A stretch of DNA of 64,000 nucleotides from JBMYRH01 sp049602155 (GTDB lineage: Bacteria > Myxococcota_A > UBA9042 > PHBI01 > JBMYRH01). The notes below the pieces were generated by a model. That model did not search any database. It was not told the origin of the DNA and was given only the letters and a program-made list of their open reading frames with translations. The stretch's first letter is position 1; the number at the start of each line of letters is the position of its first letter. Shown in pieces: positions 15,508-23,812 of the stretch. The stretch covers positions 1-64,000 of the forward strand of contig JBMYRH010000014.1 of NCBI GenBank assembly GCA_049602155.1, in the 5' to 3' direction. Made by a program: the position numbers and the translations under genes.

Positions 15508-17436
15508 CTACTTTTGGATGTCGCCGAGCACCTGCATGACATCGACAGGGAGAGAGACCTGCATGCCGACCTGCTTGTCGTCGGCTTTGATGGTCGCCAC
15601 GATCGGGCGCTCCGCCGGGACCTTCTTGATCAAGTCAACCTTCGCAGCCAAGCCTGGGATAAACGACACAGCCTTTAGCATGGTCTCCATCCGGATGGTG
15701 ACGACGCCCATGTTGTCACCCGCAGCGCGCATCATCCCTGACTCACCGCCACCAAACTCAGCCCCTGAGAGCAACGCCTTGGACACATCCATGGCGTTGG
15801 GCCCGAAGGTGAGGCTGCCGAGCTTTGATGCCGCGTTGTATCCGATGGTCGCCGCGAACTGGTTGCCCAAGATCCCTTTAAGGGCCGTGAAGAGCTCTGG
15901 GTCTCCTTTGTCGAGCTGCGTTGCGGCCGCAAATCGCGCCCAATCCATGCTGACCTTGAGGCCGTTGATGACGTTGCCATCAGCCTTGTCTTGAACAACA
16001 CCGAGCTTCACGCCAAGGGCTCCACCCATCTCGTTGAGGAGGGGGATGAGGTCACTCAAAGACTTGGCCGTGCCAAGCTCTGGGGGAACATCTGAGCCCC
16101 CCTCAGCCTTCATCTTGGCCATCATCCGAGGGAAGACGACATCAAAGATGCCGGACCAAGCGTTGAGGATCTTGACCGGGTCATTAAACTTCGCGACGGC
16201 AGCGACCGCGCCTGGGAACTCTTTGTCTGCGTAGATGGAGATCACCGCATCGCCCATCGCTTGCTGCGCCATCACCTTGAGGTGCGTCTCGATCAGCGCG
16301 ATATCTTCAGGCCGAAGATCCGCCACCTCTTTGTAGGCGTCGATCGTGACCTGATCGATGGCCTTCATCATGCCGTCGAGCTTGCTGAAGTCCATGTTGA
16401 CGGCCGTGTTGAACATGCCCGTCTTCGGGACGAACTTCGCGAAGCCAATTTTGCGCCCGACATTCGACGCACGGAACGTATCGAGGACCGTCGCGGCCTT
16501 TGGCAAAAATGCCCCTGAGACATTGAAGGTCTTCTGATCAAACCAAAGGTTCAAGTCGGCTTGATGAGAGCTCTCGAAGAGCGAAAACAGGCTCTCAACC
16601 TCAAAGGCCAAGAGGCGATTCAAACCAGTGGGCTCTTTCCCCTCCACGTCTGAGTAGCTTGCGATCAACTGGCGCTTCGCCTCGGACAGCTCAGGGAGGA
16701 AGAGCGCGTAGACGTTATCTAGGTCGATCTTGAGTTCCACCGAGCGCGACGGGAGCCAGCCTCGAAGCTGTGCCTCAAAGAAGGGCTTCCCCTTTGCGAA
16801 GAAGCTCTCATGGTCTGTGTAGATGGCGTGACCCTCGACGAAGTCGACGAAGACGGTCTGCCCGTTGTTGTCGTACTTGGCGACATGATCGCCGTCCTTT
16901 TGCCGCGCACCATCAGGAAGCGCCGCGAGGACCGCCTCTTTGCTCGACATCGGGAGCGCCATGAACTGCGCCTTGCCCTCGTATTGCTTGGCGTTGAAGA
17001 GCATCAAGCGGATCGGCTTATCCGCTTGAATCCAAGCGATATCTTTCCAACCAAGTGACTCCTTGATGCCCTCCTTCGTCGCCGAGATAAACCCAGGCTG
17101 AGCGTTGGCTGGGTCCAGCATCTCAAGGGCGGTCTTTGCGGAGTTCAGCACACCATCTAAGGAGCGGAATGCCAGCACTGCGACGACATCCTCAGGGAGC
17201 TTCACCCGTGTGACCTCAGGGGGTTTTCCCGGCGGCGTCACTGGAGTCGGGGTCGCGGTCGGCGCGGGGGTCGCCGCTGGCTTGTCCGCGTTCGCGGCTG
17301 GGGCTGCAGGCTGTGCGGAGGCCGTCAAAGGCGCGGTCTTGGTCTCGGGGGCAGGCTCACTCTTTGAGCAGCCGACAAGCGCCAGCGTGACAACGAGGAG
17401 AAGGGCAGGCGCACGACAAATACGGTTCGACGACAT
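15508..17436 (-). CDS. Large lipoprotein of unknown function
   Basis: This 642-residue protein has a signal peptide with lipobox LVGC (Cys23), a Pro/Ala/Thr-rich linker to about residue 75, and a long soluble domain. The domain begins VVAVLAFRSLDGVLNSAKTA and contains paired segments such as VSMDWARFAAATQLDKGD and KVDLIKKVPAERPIVATI. The overall feel is of DUF3352-like secreted proteins, but I cannot assign a family with confidence. GGAG lies about 9 bases before the ATG. The gene is monocistronic and convergent with lspA, with a 40-base gap. Function is not assigned. Confidence 0.75.
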   Translation of the reverse strand: MSSNRICRAPALLLVVTLALVGCSKSEPAPETKTAPLTASAQPAAPAANADKPAATPAPTATPTPVTPPGKPPEVTRVKLPEDVVAVLAFRSLDGVLNSAKTALEMLDPANAQPGFISATKEGIKESLGWKDIAWIQADKPIRLMLFNAKQYEGKAQFMALPMSSKEAVLAALPDGARQKDGDHVAKYDNNGQTVFVDFVEGHAIYTDHESFFAKGKPFFEAQLRGWLPSRSVELKIDLDNVYALFLPELSEAKRQLIASYSDVEGKEPTGLNRLLAFEVESLFSLFESSHQADLNLWFDQKTFNVSGAFLPKAATVLDTFRASNVGRKIGFAKFVPKTGMFNTAVNMDFSKLDGMMKAIDQVTIDAYKEVADLRPEDIALIETHLKVMAQQAMGDAVISIYADKEFPGAVAAVAKFNDPVKILNAWSGIFDVVFPRMMAKMKAEGGSDVPPELGTAKSLSDLIPLLNEMGGALGVKLGVVQDKADGNVINGLKVSMDWARFAAATQLDKGDPELFTALKGILGNQFAATIGYNAASKLGSLTFGPNAMDVSKALLSGAEFGGGESGMMRAAGDNMGVVTIRMETMLKAVSFIPGLAAKVDLIKKVPAERPIVATIKADDKQVGMQVSLPVDVMQVLGDIQK

Positions 17437-17712
17437 GAACAGAGCTCCGCAAATCAGCTAAAAACGTAGGGCTGGCCGGACCCTAAGCCGCTCACCAATC
17501 AGGTGTCAACGAACGCTACACGTGAAGGGCAAAGAGGAGGTCTTGGCCGTGCTGGTTCCGATGGGCCCGGTGGTCTAAAGCGAGGTCACGAATCTTAGAG
17601 CACCCCTGACGCCGTCCTATGCGCTCGAACCTGTTTCACATTCCCACGGTCATACGGTTGACAACGTTCCTCTGCACTCGACAAGCTACGGTTTCGTCAC
17701 GAGAGGGCCGAT

Positions 17713-18246
17713 GTGATCCACGACAAGCCAGCTATCGCCGTTCTCGGCCCCGACAGCGGGGAGACGGAGGAGGCTATCGTCGCCTCTGTGGCCAGCGCTC
17801 TCGCGTCCAATGGATACGCAGTCATCGTTTCAGGCCTCGGTCAGACCGCGACAAGCGCCGCTCAAGCAGCGAGCGCGCAGGGTGGCTCGGTGCTCATCGT
17901 GGCTGAAGACACTGATGCAGCCGCGGCTGAGCCTCTCGCGAATCAAACGCTCGTGCGTCAGCCGAACCTGCTGCGATGTACCGAAGAGATCCTCAAGCAT
18001 GCAGACGCGCTCCTCGTCTTGCCTGGAGACCTTCAGGTCCTCGCAGCGGTGACGCAGATCTGGGCTTATGGGACCACTCAAGACGGCCCATACCGGCCCG
18101 TCGTGCTCTTAGGCGACGAGTGGCCTCGCCTGGTCAAAGCCTTGGCGACGGCAGCGAACCTCGATCGAAAGCAACGGGCCATGGTCACCTTCGCGTCGGC
18201 CCCCGATGAAGCGGTCGAGTCACTCAGGTACTTCATCTCCGCCTGA
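17713..18246 (+). CDS. SLOG/LOG-like Rossmann protein
   Basis: The 177-residue protein starts with GTG at 17713, with GAGAGGG upstream. It has the start of a Rossmann fold (IAVLGPDSGETEEAIVASVASALASNGYAVIVSG) and a later LLVLPGDLQVLAAVTQIWA segment. This sits where LOG-type (cytokinin-activating) and TIGR00725 proteins have the PGGxGT nucleotide-binding loop. Here the loop reads LPGDLQVL, so the second Gly and the Thr are missing. It could be a divergent nucleotide-binding or sensor member of the SLOG superfamily. No partner gene is adjacent: the neighbour upstream is divergent and the one downstream is over 500 bases away. Confidence 0.6.
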   Translation: MIHDKPAIAVLGPDSGETEEAIVASVASALASNGYAVIVSGLGQTATSAAQAASAQGGSVLIVAEDTDAAAAEPLANQTLVRQPNLLRCTEEILKHADALLVLPGDLQVLAAVTQIWAYGTTQDGPYRPVVLLGDEWPRLVKALATAANLDRKQRAMVTFASAPDEAVESLRYFISA

Positions 18247-18769
18247 GCCCGCTCCCCCAAAGAGGGGAGACATCCCGGCACAGCGAGTCCAACCGATATC
18301 GCGGATTGCATCGGGGCGGGCAACGCGCCCGGCTCCCTGAGCAGCGTGACGTGGCACGCAGCATCTTAAACCGGCTCCCCGGTCCACCACCTTTAGTCTT
18401 CACCACGAAAGGGTGAGGGCCTGTAGGGACTCGGAAGGAAACGCGGTCGCCGACGCCGTAAACGTGCCATGAAGCATGCAGAGAGCTACGGAGCGCGCCG
18501 TCGCCCGATGGACGATCTGAGCGCAGCTGGGTCTATCCGGCCAGGATGTCAAAGCGCTCGCAAAGCGAGCCCAAGGACCATAGCAGGGATGACCTCATGA
18601 GGCGACATCAGCCACCCTAGACGACGTCATGCGCTCTGATCGACAAGAGACGAGCCCCTCATCTCGCGGGAGATCTGGGGAATGAGCACACAAGAGTCAA
18701 CGGTTCCTGACTTGATGGCACAGCCCATGTAGAGTCGTGTCTTCCGCCGGCTACTCCTCTGAGGACTGG
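18247..18769. other. 523-bp gene-free region upstream of the S41 peptidase
   Basis: A 6-bp hairpin (CTCCCC at 18252-18257 with GGGGAG at 18264-18269) lies just after the SLOG-like gene. It lacks a T tract, so it is only terminator-like. Further hairpins are visible, such as GCTCGC-AAA-GCGAGC near 18557. I compared the stretch by eye with RNase P RNA, tmRNA, SRP RNA and the cobalamin riboswitch and saw none of their core motifs. No coding signal was found. It may be a long leader or an unrecognised RNA. Confidence 0.5.
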
Positions 18770-21736
18770 ATGATCGATCCGCGCCGCTACTCACTCGCAA
18801 TCGCTCAATGCGCCATCATCTTGGCGCTCTTCTTCGTCTACGACTTCGACGAGCGCGGTCACCGTTTTGGTGCCATCGAGGCCACCGCGAAGATCGACCG
18901 CTCGGGGATCTACGACTTGGGGCGCGCGCGGATCCTGACCAAGGTGATCGGGCACGTCCGAAGTCACTACGTCGACCCAAGTCGCGTCACGCCTCGAGCC
19001 ATGCTGCTGGCGTCTGTGCGAGCTGTGCAGCAGCGCGTACCTGAGGTGATCGTCACCCCAGGCCCCGGTAAGCGCCCCGCTTGGGTCGAGATCACGGTAG
19101 ACCAGACCACCGAGCGCTTTGGTTTGACGCGCGTGCGCGACCTCTATGAGTTTAACTGGAAGCTGATGGACGTCTTCGCGTTTCTCCAGCGTGAGCTGCC
19201 CCCAAACACCGACCTAGAGAGCATCGAGTACGCCGCAGTGAATGGGGCCTTGGAGACACTCGACCCCCACAGCGTGATGCTGGATCCAGAGATCTATCGG
19301 GAGATGCAGTTAGGCACCCATGGCCGCTTTGGCGGACTCGGCATCCGCATCAGCATCCGTGAAGGTGCGCTCACCATCATGAGCCTGATGGATGACACTC
19401 CGGCGGCACGCGCGGGACTCAAGAGCGGCGATGAGATCGCACAGATCGGTGAAGAGTCCACGATCAACATGCCCCTGAATGACGCAGTCAATCGCCTCCG
19501 AGGAGCCCCCGGCAGCGAGGTCACTATCTGGATCAAGCGCAAGGGGCTCGGCGCACTCAAGCCCTACAAGGTGATCCGAGAGGAGATTCGAATCCGCTCT
19601 GTCGATGAGCGGGATCTGGGCGAAGGGGTGGGCTACGTGCGAATCCGCAACTTCCAAGGCAACACCTTCGATGACCTGAACAGCGCACTGAGCGCCCTTG
19701 CTGAAGGCCCCGAGGGGCTCAAAGGGATCGTCTTGGACCTGCGAGAGAACCCAGGCGGCCTCCTCGATCAAGCCATCAAGGTCAGCGATCGCTTCCTAAG
19801 CCACGGTACGATCGTCACCACCGTCCGCGAGCGAGGGCGCGCGCGCGAGGAGCGGCACGCGACGCACGCCAACACCCTGGGTGACCTCCCGATCGTCGTG
19901 TTGCTCAACCGTGGCTCCGCCTCTGCCTCTGAGATCGTCGCCGGCGCCCTCAAGCACAACGGCCGAGCCCTCGTCCTTGGCTCTACGAGCTTCGGGAAAG
20001 GATCCGTGCAGGTCGTCTACCGCATCGATGATGCCGCGCTGAAGCTGACGATCGCTCAGTACCTCACCCCGGGGGACATCTCAATTCAATCCGTCGGGAT
20101 TGTACCCGACGTCGCGATCCAGCCTGTCCGGATCACCCGCGACCTGATCGACCTCTATCCGGATGAGCTAGACGCCAGAGGTGAAGCCGATCTTGAGAGT
20201 CACTTAGAGAACAAAAAGACCCGACGAATGAAGCCCATTCGTCGGCTCCGCCTCCTTCAGCCGGAGGCCGAAGAGGAGACGAAAGAGGACGCCCAAGTCA
20301 CCCTCGCGAAGGCGCTCATCCTGGCGGGGCCACGCCCTGACCGCCAAGGGATGCTGGTCGCGGCGACGGGCTTCTTAGATCGCCGTGAAAACGAAGAGAG
20401 CAGCGCGATCGGCGAGAAGCTCGCGACCCTCGATGTCGACTGGTCCATGGGGCCAAACCCATCCAAACCAAAGCTCATGACAAGTATCACTGTGGTCAGA
20501 GAAGGGGAGGCGGGGCCCCTCCGCGCCGGCGACACGATCCGGATCACAGCCCAGGTGAAGGGCGACCCCTCACGCGCCTTGTGGCGCCTCCATGGCCTGA
20601 TTCGCTCTGAGATTCACGCCCTCGATGGGCGAGAGGTCGTCTTTGGGCATGTGCCCGCGAAGGGCACAAAGACATGGTCGACGACCATGACGCTCCCACG
20701 CAGCCTCTCCCATCAAGCAGACCGGCTCGAGATTGACCTCTTTGCTGACGGCAAACCCCTGAAGAGCAAGGGTCATCTGGACATCGAGATCGCGGAGCTC
20801 CCTCAGCCTCTATTCGCTTACGACGTCTCCATCTCTGACGACGATGGCAACGGAGACGGGCTCATTCAACGTGGGGAGCGCGTGACCTTGTCGGTGCACG
20901 TCACGAACGTGGGAGAGGGCGCCGCCGAGTCCACATTGATGACCATCAAGAACGAGTCCGGCGAGGCCGTCTACATCGAAAAGGGTCGCCATAAAGGGGG
21001 CGCGCTGAAGCCGGGCGAGACGCACACCGCAAAGTTTATGCTGAAGGTGAAGGAGTCCCTGACATCACAAGACATCCAGCTCAAGGTCGGCATGGCCGAT
21101 CTCAAGCTCAGGACATGGATCCGAGACGACCTGACGCTGCCGGTCTTCCCTGCGGCCTACCCTGTCGCGGAGCGCGTGGCCCAAACCGTCGCCGTCTCGG
21201 GTGGCGCAGTCCAAGTCCATGCAGGTCCGCATCGCGACACCCAGCCCGTCGCCCTCCTCTCCCGAGACACCGTGCTAAGGAGCCTCGCGAAGGCCGGGGA
21301 CTGGCTACAAGTCGCGCTGACCGAGAGCCCAGCCCAGGATGGGGAGCCTTGGACAGGGTGGGTACCTGCGAACAACGTCGCAACCTCCAGTGAGGCGCTT
21401 AAGACGGACACAGTCACGCGACTCTACAGCCACGAGCCCCCCGCCGTAGAGTTCGACCCCGCAGCGCTTGACACGCTGCTGACGACGGGGAAGTCGTGGA
21501 CCCTGGCAGGATCAGCGCGGTTCGCTGGCTCGGGGGAGGATCGGCGTTATGTCGTCATCTTCCGTGATGACGACAAGGTGTTCTTCCGGTCTGCTCGACC
21601 AGACGCCGCAGAGCGGAGCGAACTCCCATTTTCAGCGGACATTCCCCTCAACCCGGGGCGCAATATTATCCGCGTTGTGGCCCGTGAAGGCGAAGACGAC
21701 GTGACGGGACGGACCGTGATCGTCTACCGTCGGTGA
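18770..21736 (+). CDS. S41 C-terminal processing peptidase, multidomain (MXAN_5808-like)
   Basis: The protein is 988 residues from the ATG at 18770, chosen because TGAGG lies about 6 bases upstream. A GTG at 18737 would add 11 residues. Order: an N-terminal signal anchor (YSLAIAQCAIILALFFVY), a PDZ domain (GGLGIRISIREGALTI onward), then the S41 protease core. The Ser-Lys dyad is S385 in NRGSASASEI and K410 in SFGKGSVQ. Next comes a linker, an Ig-like CARDB-type domain (DGNGDGLIQRGERVTLSV), an SH3-like segment (GDWLQVALT) and a C-terminal beta domain. Processing peptidases trim periplasmic proteins. The long C-terminus resembles the myxobacterial MXAN_5808 serine peptidases. The stop overlaps the region just before the next gene. 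Confidence 0.88.
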   Translation: MIDPRRYSLAIAQCAIILALFFVYDFDERGHRFGAIEATAKIDRSGIYDLGRARILTKVIGHVRSHYVDPSRVTPRAMLLASVRAVQQRVPEVIVTPGPGKRPAWVEITVDQTTERFGLTRVRDLYEFNWKLMDVFAFLQRELPPNTDLESIEYAAVNGALETLDPHSVMLDPEIYREMQLGTHGRFGGLGIRISIREGALTIMSLMDDTPAARAGLKSGDEIAQIGEESTINMPLNDAVNRLRGAPGSEVTIWIKRKGLGALKPYKVIREEIRIRSVDERDLGEGVGYVRIRNFQGNTFDDLNSALSALAEGPEGLKGIVLDLRENPGGLLDQAIKVSDRFLSHGTIVTTVRERGRAREERHATHANTLGDLPIVVLLNRGSASASEIVAGALKHNGRALVLGSTSFGKGSVQVVYRIDDAALKLTIAQYLTPGDISIQSVGIVPDVAIQPVRITRDLIDLYPDELDARGEADLESHLENKKTRRMKPIRRLRLLQPEAEEETKEDAQVTLAKALILAGPRPDRQGMLVAATGFLDRRENEESSAIGEKLATLDVDWSMGPNPSKPKLMTSITVVREGEAGPLRAGDTIRITAQVKGDPSRALWRLHGLIRSEIHALDGREVVFGHVPAKGTKTWSTTMTLPRSLSHQADRLEIDLFADGKPLKSKGHLDIEIAELPQPLFAYDVSISDDDGNGDGLIQRGERVTLSVHVTNVGEGAAESTLMTIKNESGEAVYIEKGRHKGGALKPGETHTAKFMLKVKESLTSQDIQLKVGMADLKLRTWIRDDLTLPVFPAAYPVAERVAQTVAVSGGAVQVHAGPHRDTQPVALLSRDTVLRSLAKAGDWLQVALTESPAQDGEPWTGWVPANNVATSSEALKTDTVTRLYSHEPPAVEFDPAALDTLLTTGKSWTLAGSARFAGSGEDRRYVVIFRDDDKVFFRSARPDAAERSELPFSADIPLNPGRNIIRVVAREGEDDVTGRTVIVYRR

Positions 21737-21756
21737 GCGAAATCCTGAGGAGAGAG

Positions 21757-22722
21757 ATGAGACCCGTGAAATTAATGGGCACAACAACGCTGCGCTGGAT
21801 GATTCAGGCGCTGTTAATCGCTGCGATGATCATGGTCCCCAGTGTCGATGGTGTGAACACATCGACAGCGCAGGCTCAAGAAGACGACTTCGAAGGTGAA
21901 GCCTTCGACGCAGGCGAGCAGTACTACAATCGTGCCTCGCGATACGTGCGATTTAAGGGCTTCTCCAAGGCGATGAAGCTCTTTAAGAAGGCGCTCCCGT
22001 TCATGAACGAGGAGTCTGACATCTACTACAACTTGGTGGGTGTCGCTGAGGCCATGGGCCGCCACGAGGAGATCTTCCTCTACGGCAGCGCCTTCCTGCG
22101 CCTTGAGCCAGACGGCCTCGACGCTCGAGAGGTTCGCTACAAGGTGATGAAGGCTGAGGGGACCCTCAAAGCGAGCCGCAAGGCCCCCGCCCAAGTGCGA
22201 TTTGACGTGGATCCACCGGGGACACCGCTCTTCGTCAACGACGTCCCCGTCGGGGTCTCGGGCGGACCAACCGTCGCGCTGCCTGCCGGTACCTTCACCG
22301 TCAAGGGCACCATTGACGACTACCACCCCTTCGAGAAGACCTTCGAGGTGAACCCTCGGTCCCCCATGACCGTGAGCGGAGCTTTCGAGAAGATCAAATA
22401 TTACGGGAAGTTACGAATAGCCGTCTACGAGGCTCCCTGCGCCTGGCCGTGCACCGCGCTGCAGGCCGCGCTAGACCAAGACGACAAAGCCGCAGCTGGT
22501 TTGAAGCTGGCTGAGGGTGTCCGGGTCTACGTCAACGACACGTTGATGGGTAAGACGCCGGTCGATGACTTGAAGATGCTTTCAGACCGCTATCTTCTGC
22601 GGTTTGAGCGCGACGGATGGGACTCCTGGTCGCGGTACATCAACGTCGGGCGAAACGACACGGTCACGCTTCAGCCCATCCTTGAGAAGACCGCCGCCGC
22701 GAGCGCGACGTCGAGCCGTTAA
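21757..22722 (+). CDS. Exported TPR and PEGA-domain protein
   Basis: The protein is 321 residues from the ATG at 21757, with GAGGAGAG right upstream. A GTG at 21733 overlaps the peptidase stop and is a less likely start. A signal peptide ends near AQAQ. Residues about 40-130 look like one or two TPR-type helix pairs (YYNRASRYVRFKGFSKAMKLFKKALP). A PEGA-type beta domain follows (FDVDPPGTPLFVNDVPVGV, LPAGTFTVKG), and a second, less regular one is near the C-terminus (GVRVYVNDTLMGKTPVDDL). PEGA domains are common in surface-exposed proteins of this group. The gene starts 20 bases after the S41 peptidase stop, so it is a likely partner or substrate. Confidence 0.8.
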   Translation: MRPVKLMGTTTLRWMIQALLIAAMIMVPSVDGVNTSTAQAQEDDFEGEAFDAGEQYYNRASRYVRFKGFSKAMKLFKKALPFMNEESDIYYNLVGVAEAMGRHEEIFLYGSAFLRLEPDGLDAREVRYKVMKAEGTLKASRKAPAQVRFDVDPPGTPLFVNDVPVGVSGGPTVALPAGTFTVKGTIDDYHPFEKTFEVNPRSPMTVSGAFEKIKYYGKLRIAVYEAPCAWPCTALQAALDQDDKAAAGLKLAEGVRVYVNDTLMGKTPVDDLKMLSDRYLLRFERDGWDSWSRYINVGRNDTVTLQPILEKTAAASATSSR

Positions 22723-22753
22723 CGGAGCAGACCGCGGCGACTGAGACCTCTCG

Positions 22754-23800
22754 ATGATCAAGTACCTTGGCTCAAAGCGGACGTTGGTGCCCGCAATCCT
22801 GGAGGTCATCCAGGCTCTCCCAGGGGCGCGGTCGGTCGTTGACCTCTTCTCGGGCACAGCGCGGGTGGGCCATGGACTGAAGAGGGCGGGTTACCGCGTC
22901 ACGGCCAACGACCACAACACCTACGCAGCGACACTCGCGCGGTGTTATGTGCAGGCTGACCATGCGGACCGCGCGGAAGAGGCTCAACGGCTGATCAATG
23001 AGCTGAATCAGCTGCCCGGCGATCCTGGCTACTTTACCGAGACCTTCTGTGAGCAGAGTCGCTTTTTCCACCCCAAGAACGGGGCGCGAATCGACGCAAT
23101 GCGTGAACAAATTGAGCGCTGGGGGCTCGCGCCTGAGCTCAAAGCGATCGTGCTGGTCTCGTTGATGGAGGCCGCTGACCGCGTCGACTCCACATGCGGC
23201 GTGCAGATGGCGTACCTCAAGCAATGGGCGTCTCGCGCGCACAATGACATCGACCTGCGCCTCCCTGCGCTGGTCGAGCGTCCGCAGCATGGACCGTGCC
23301 AGGCGACTCAGATGGAGGCCTCAGAGGCTGCGAGGGCGCTCTCCGCGGACGTAGCCTACCTGGATCCGCCTTACAACCAGCACAGCTACTTAGGGAACTA
23401 TCACATCTGGGAGTCTCTGGTGCTCTGGGACAAACCAGAGGTCTACGGCGTCGCGTGCAAGCGCGTGGACGTGAAGTCACGCAAGAGCCCCTTCAACTCC
23501 AAACGCGGGGCTGTCGATGCGCTGCGTGATGTCGTGGAGTCCATCGACGCACGACACCTGGTCATCTCGTTCAGCAATGAGGGCTACATTCCGCGCCCCG
23601 AGATGGAGGAGATGCTCGCAAAGCGAGGTCAGGTCATCGTCATCGAGAAGGACTTCAAGCGCTACGTTGGCGCTCAGATCGGCATCTACAACCCCTCTGG
23701 GGATAAAGTCGGCGCAGTCAGCCACTTGAGGAACAAAGAGTTCCTCTATGTGGTCACCCCGAACCTCAGTGACCTCGCCGACCTCGAAGCGACCCGCTGA
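22754..23800 (+). CDS. Orphan D12-class adenine-specific DNA methyltransferase
   Basis: This 348-residue protein would transfer a methyl group from S-adenosylmethionine to N6 of adenine. The start MIKYLGSKR and motif I DLFSGTARVGHGLK are typical of the D12 (Dam-like) class. Motif IV is DPPYNQHSYLGNYH. The ARHLVISFSNEGYI and FKRYVGAQIGIYNPSG segments fit the C-terminal core. No restriction endonuclease or specificity gene is adjacent, so it is an orphan enzyme, perhaps for regulation or housekeeping. The target site cannot be read from sequence. It follows the PEGA gene by 31 bases and is convergent with the symporter gene. Confidence 0.88.
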   Translation: MIKYLGSKRTLVPAILEVIQALPGARSVVDLFSGTARVGHGLKRAGYRVTANDHNTYAATLARCYVQADHADRAEEAQRLINELNQLPGDPGYFTETFCEQSRFFHPKNGARIDAMREQIERWGLAPELKAIVLVSLMEAADRVDSTCGVQMAYLKQWASRAHNDIDLRLPALVERPQHGPCQATQMEASEAARALSADVAYLDPPYNQHSYLGNYHIWESLVLWDKPEVYGVACKRVDVKSRKSPFNSKRGAVDALRDVVESIDARHLVISFSNEGYIPRPEMEEMLAKRGQVIVIEKDFKRYVGAQIGIYNPSGDKVGAVSHLRNKEFLYVVTPNLSDLADLEATR

Positions 23801-23812
23801 TTCAATCAGCCC

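Noticed and set aside
18247..18769. RNase P RNA, tmRNA, SRP RNA or B12 riboswitch in the spacer
   Set aside because: The GGAAGGAAA-like string near 18434 recalled SRP RNA, but the surrounding helix and the other core motifs are missing.
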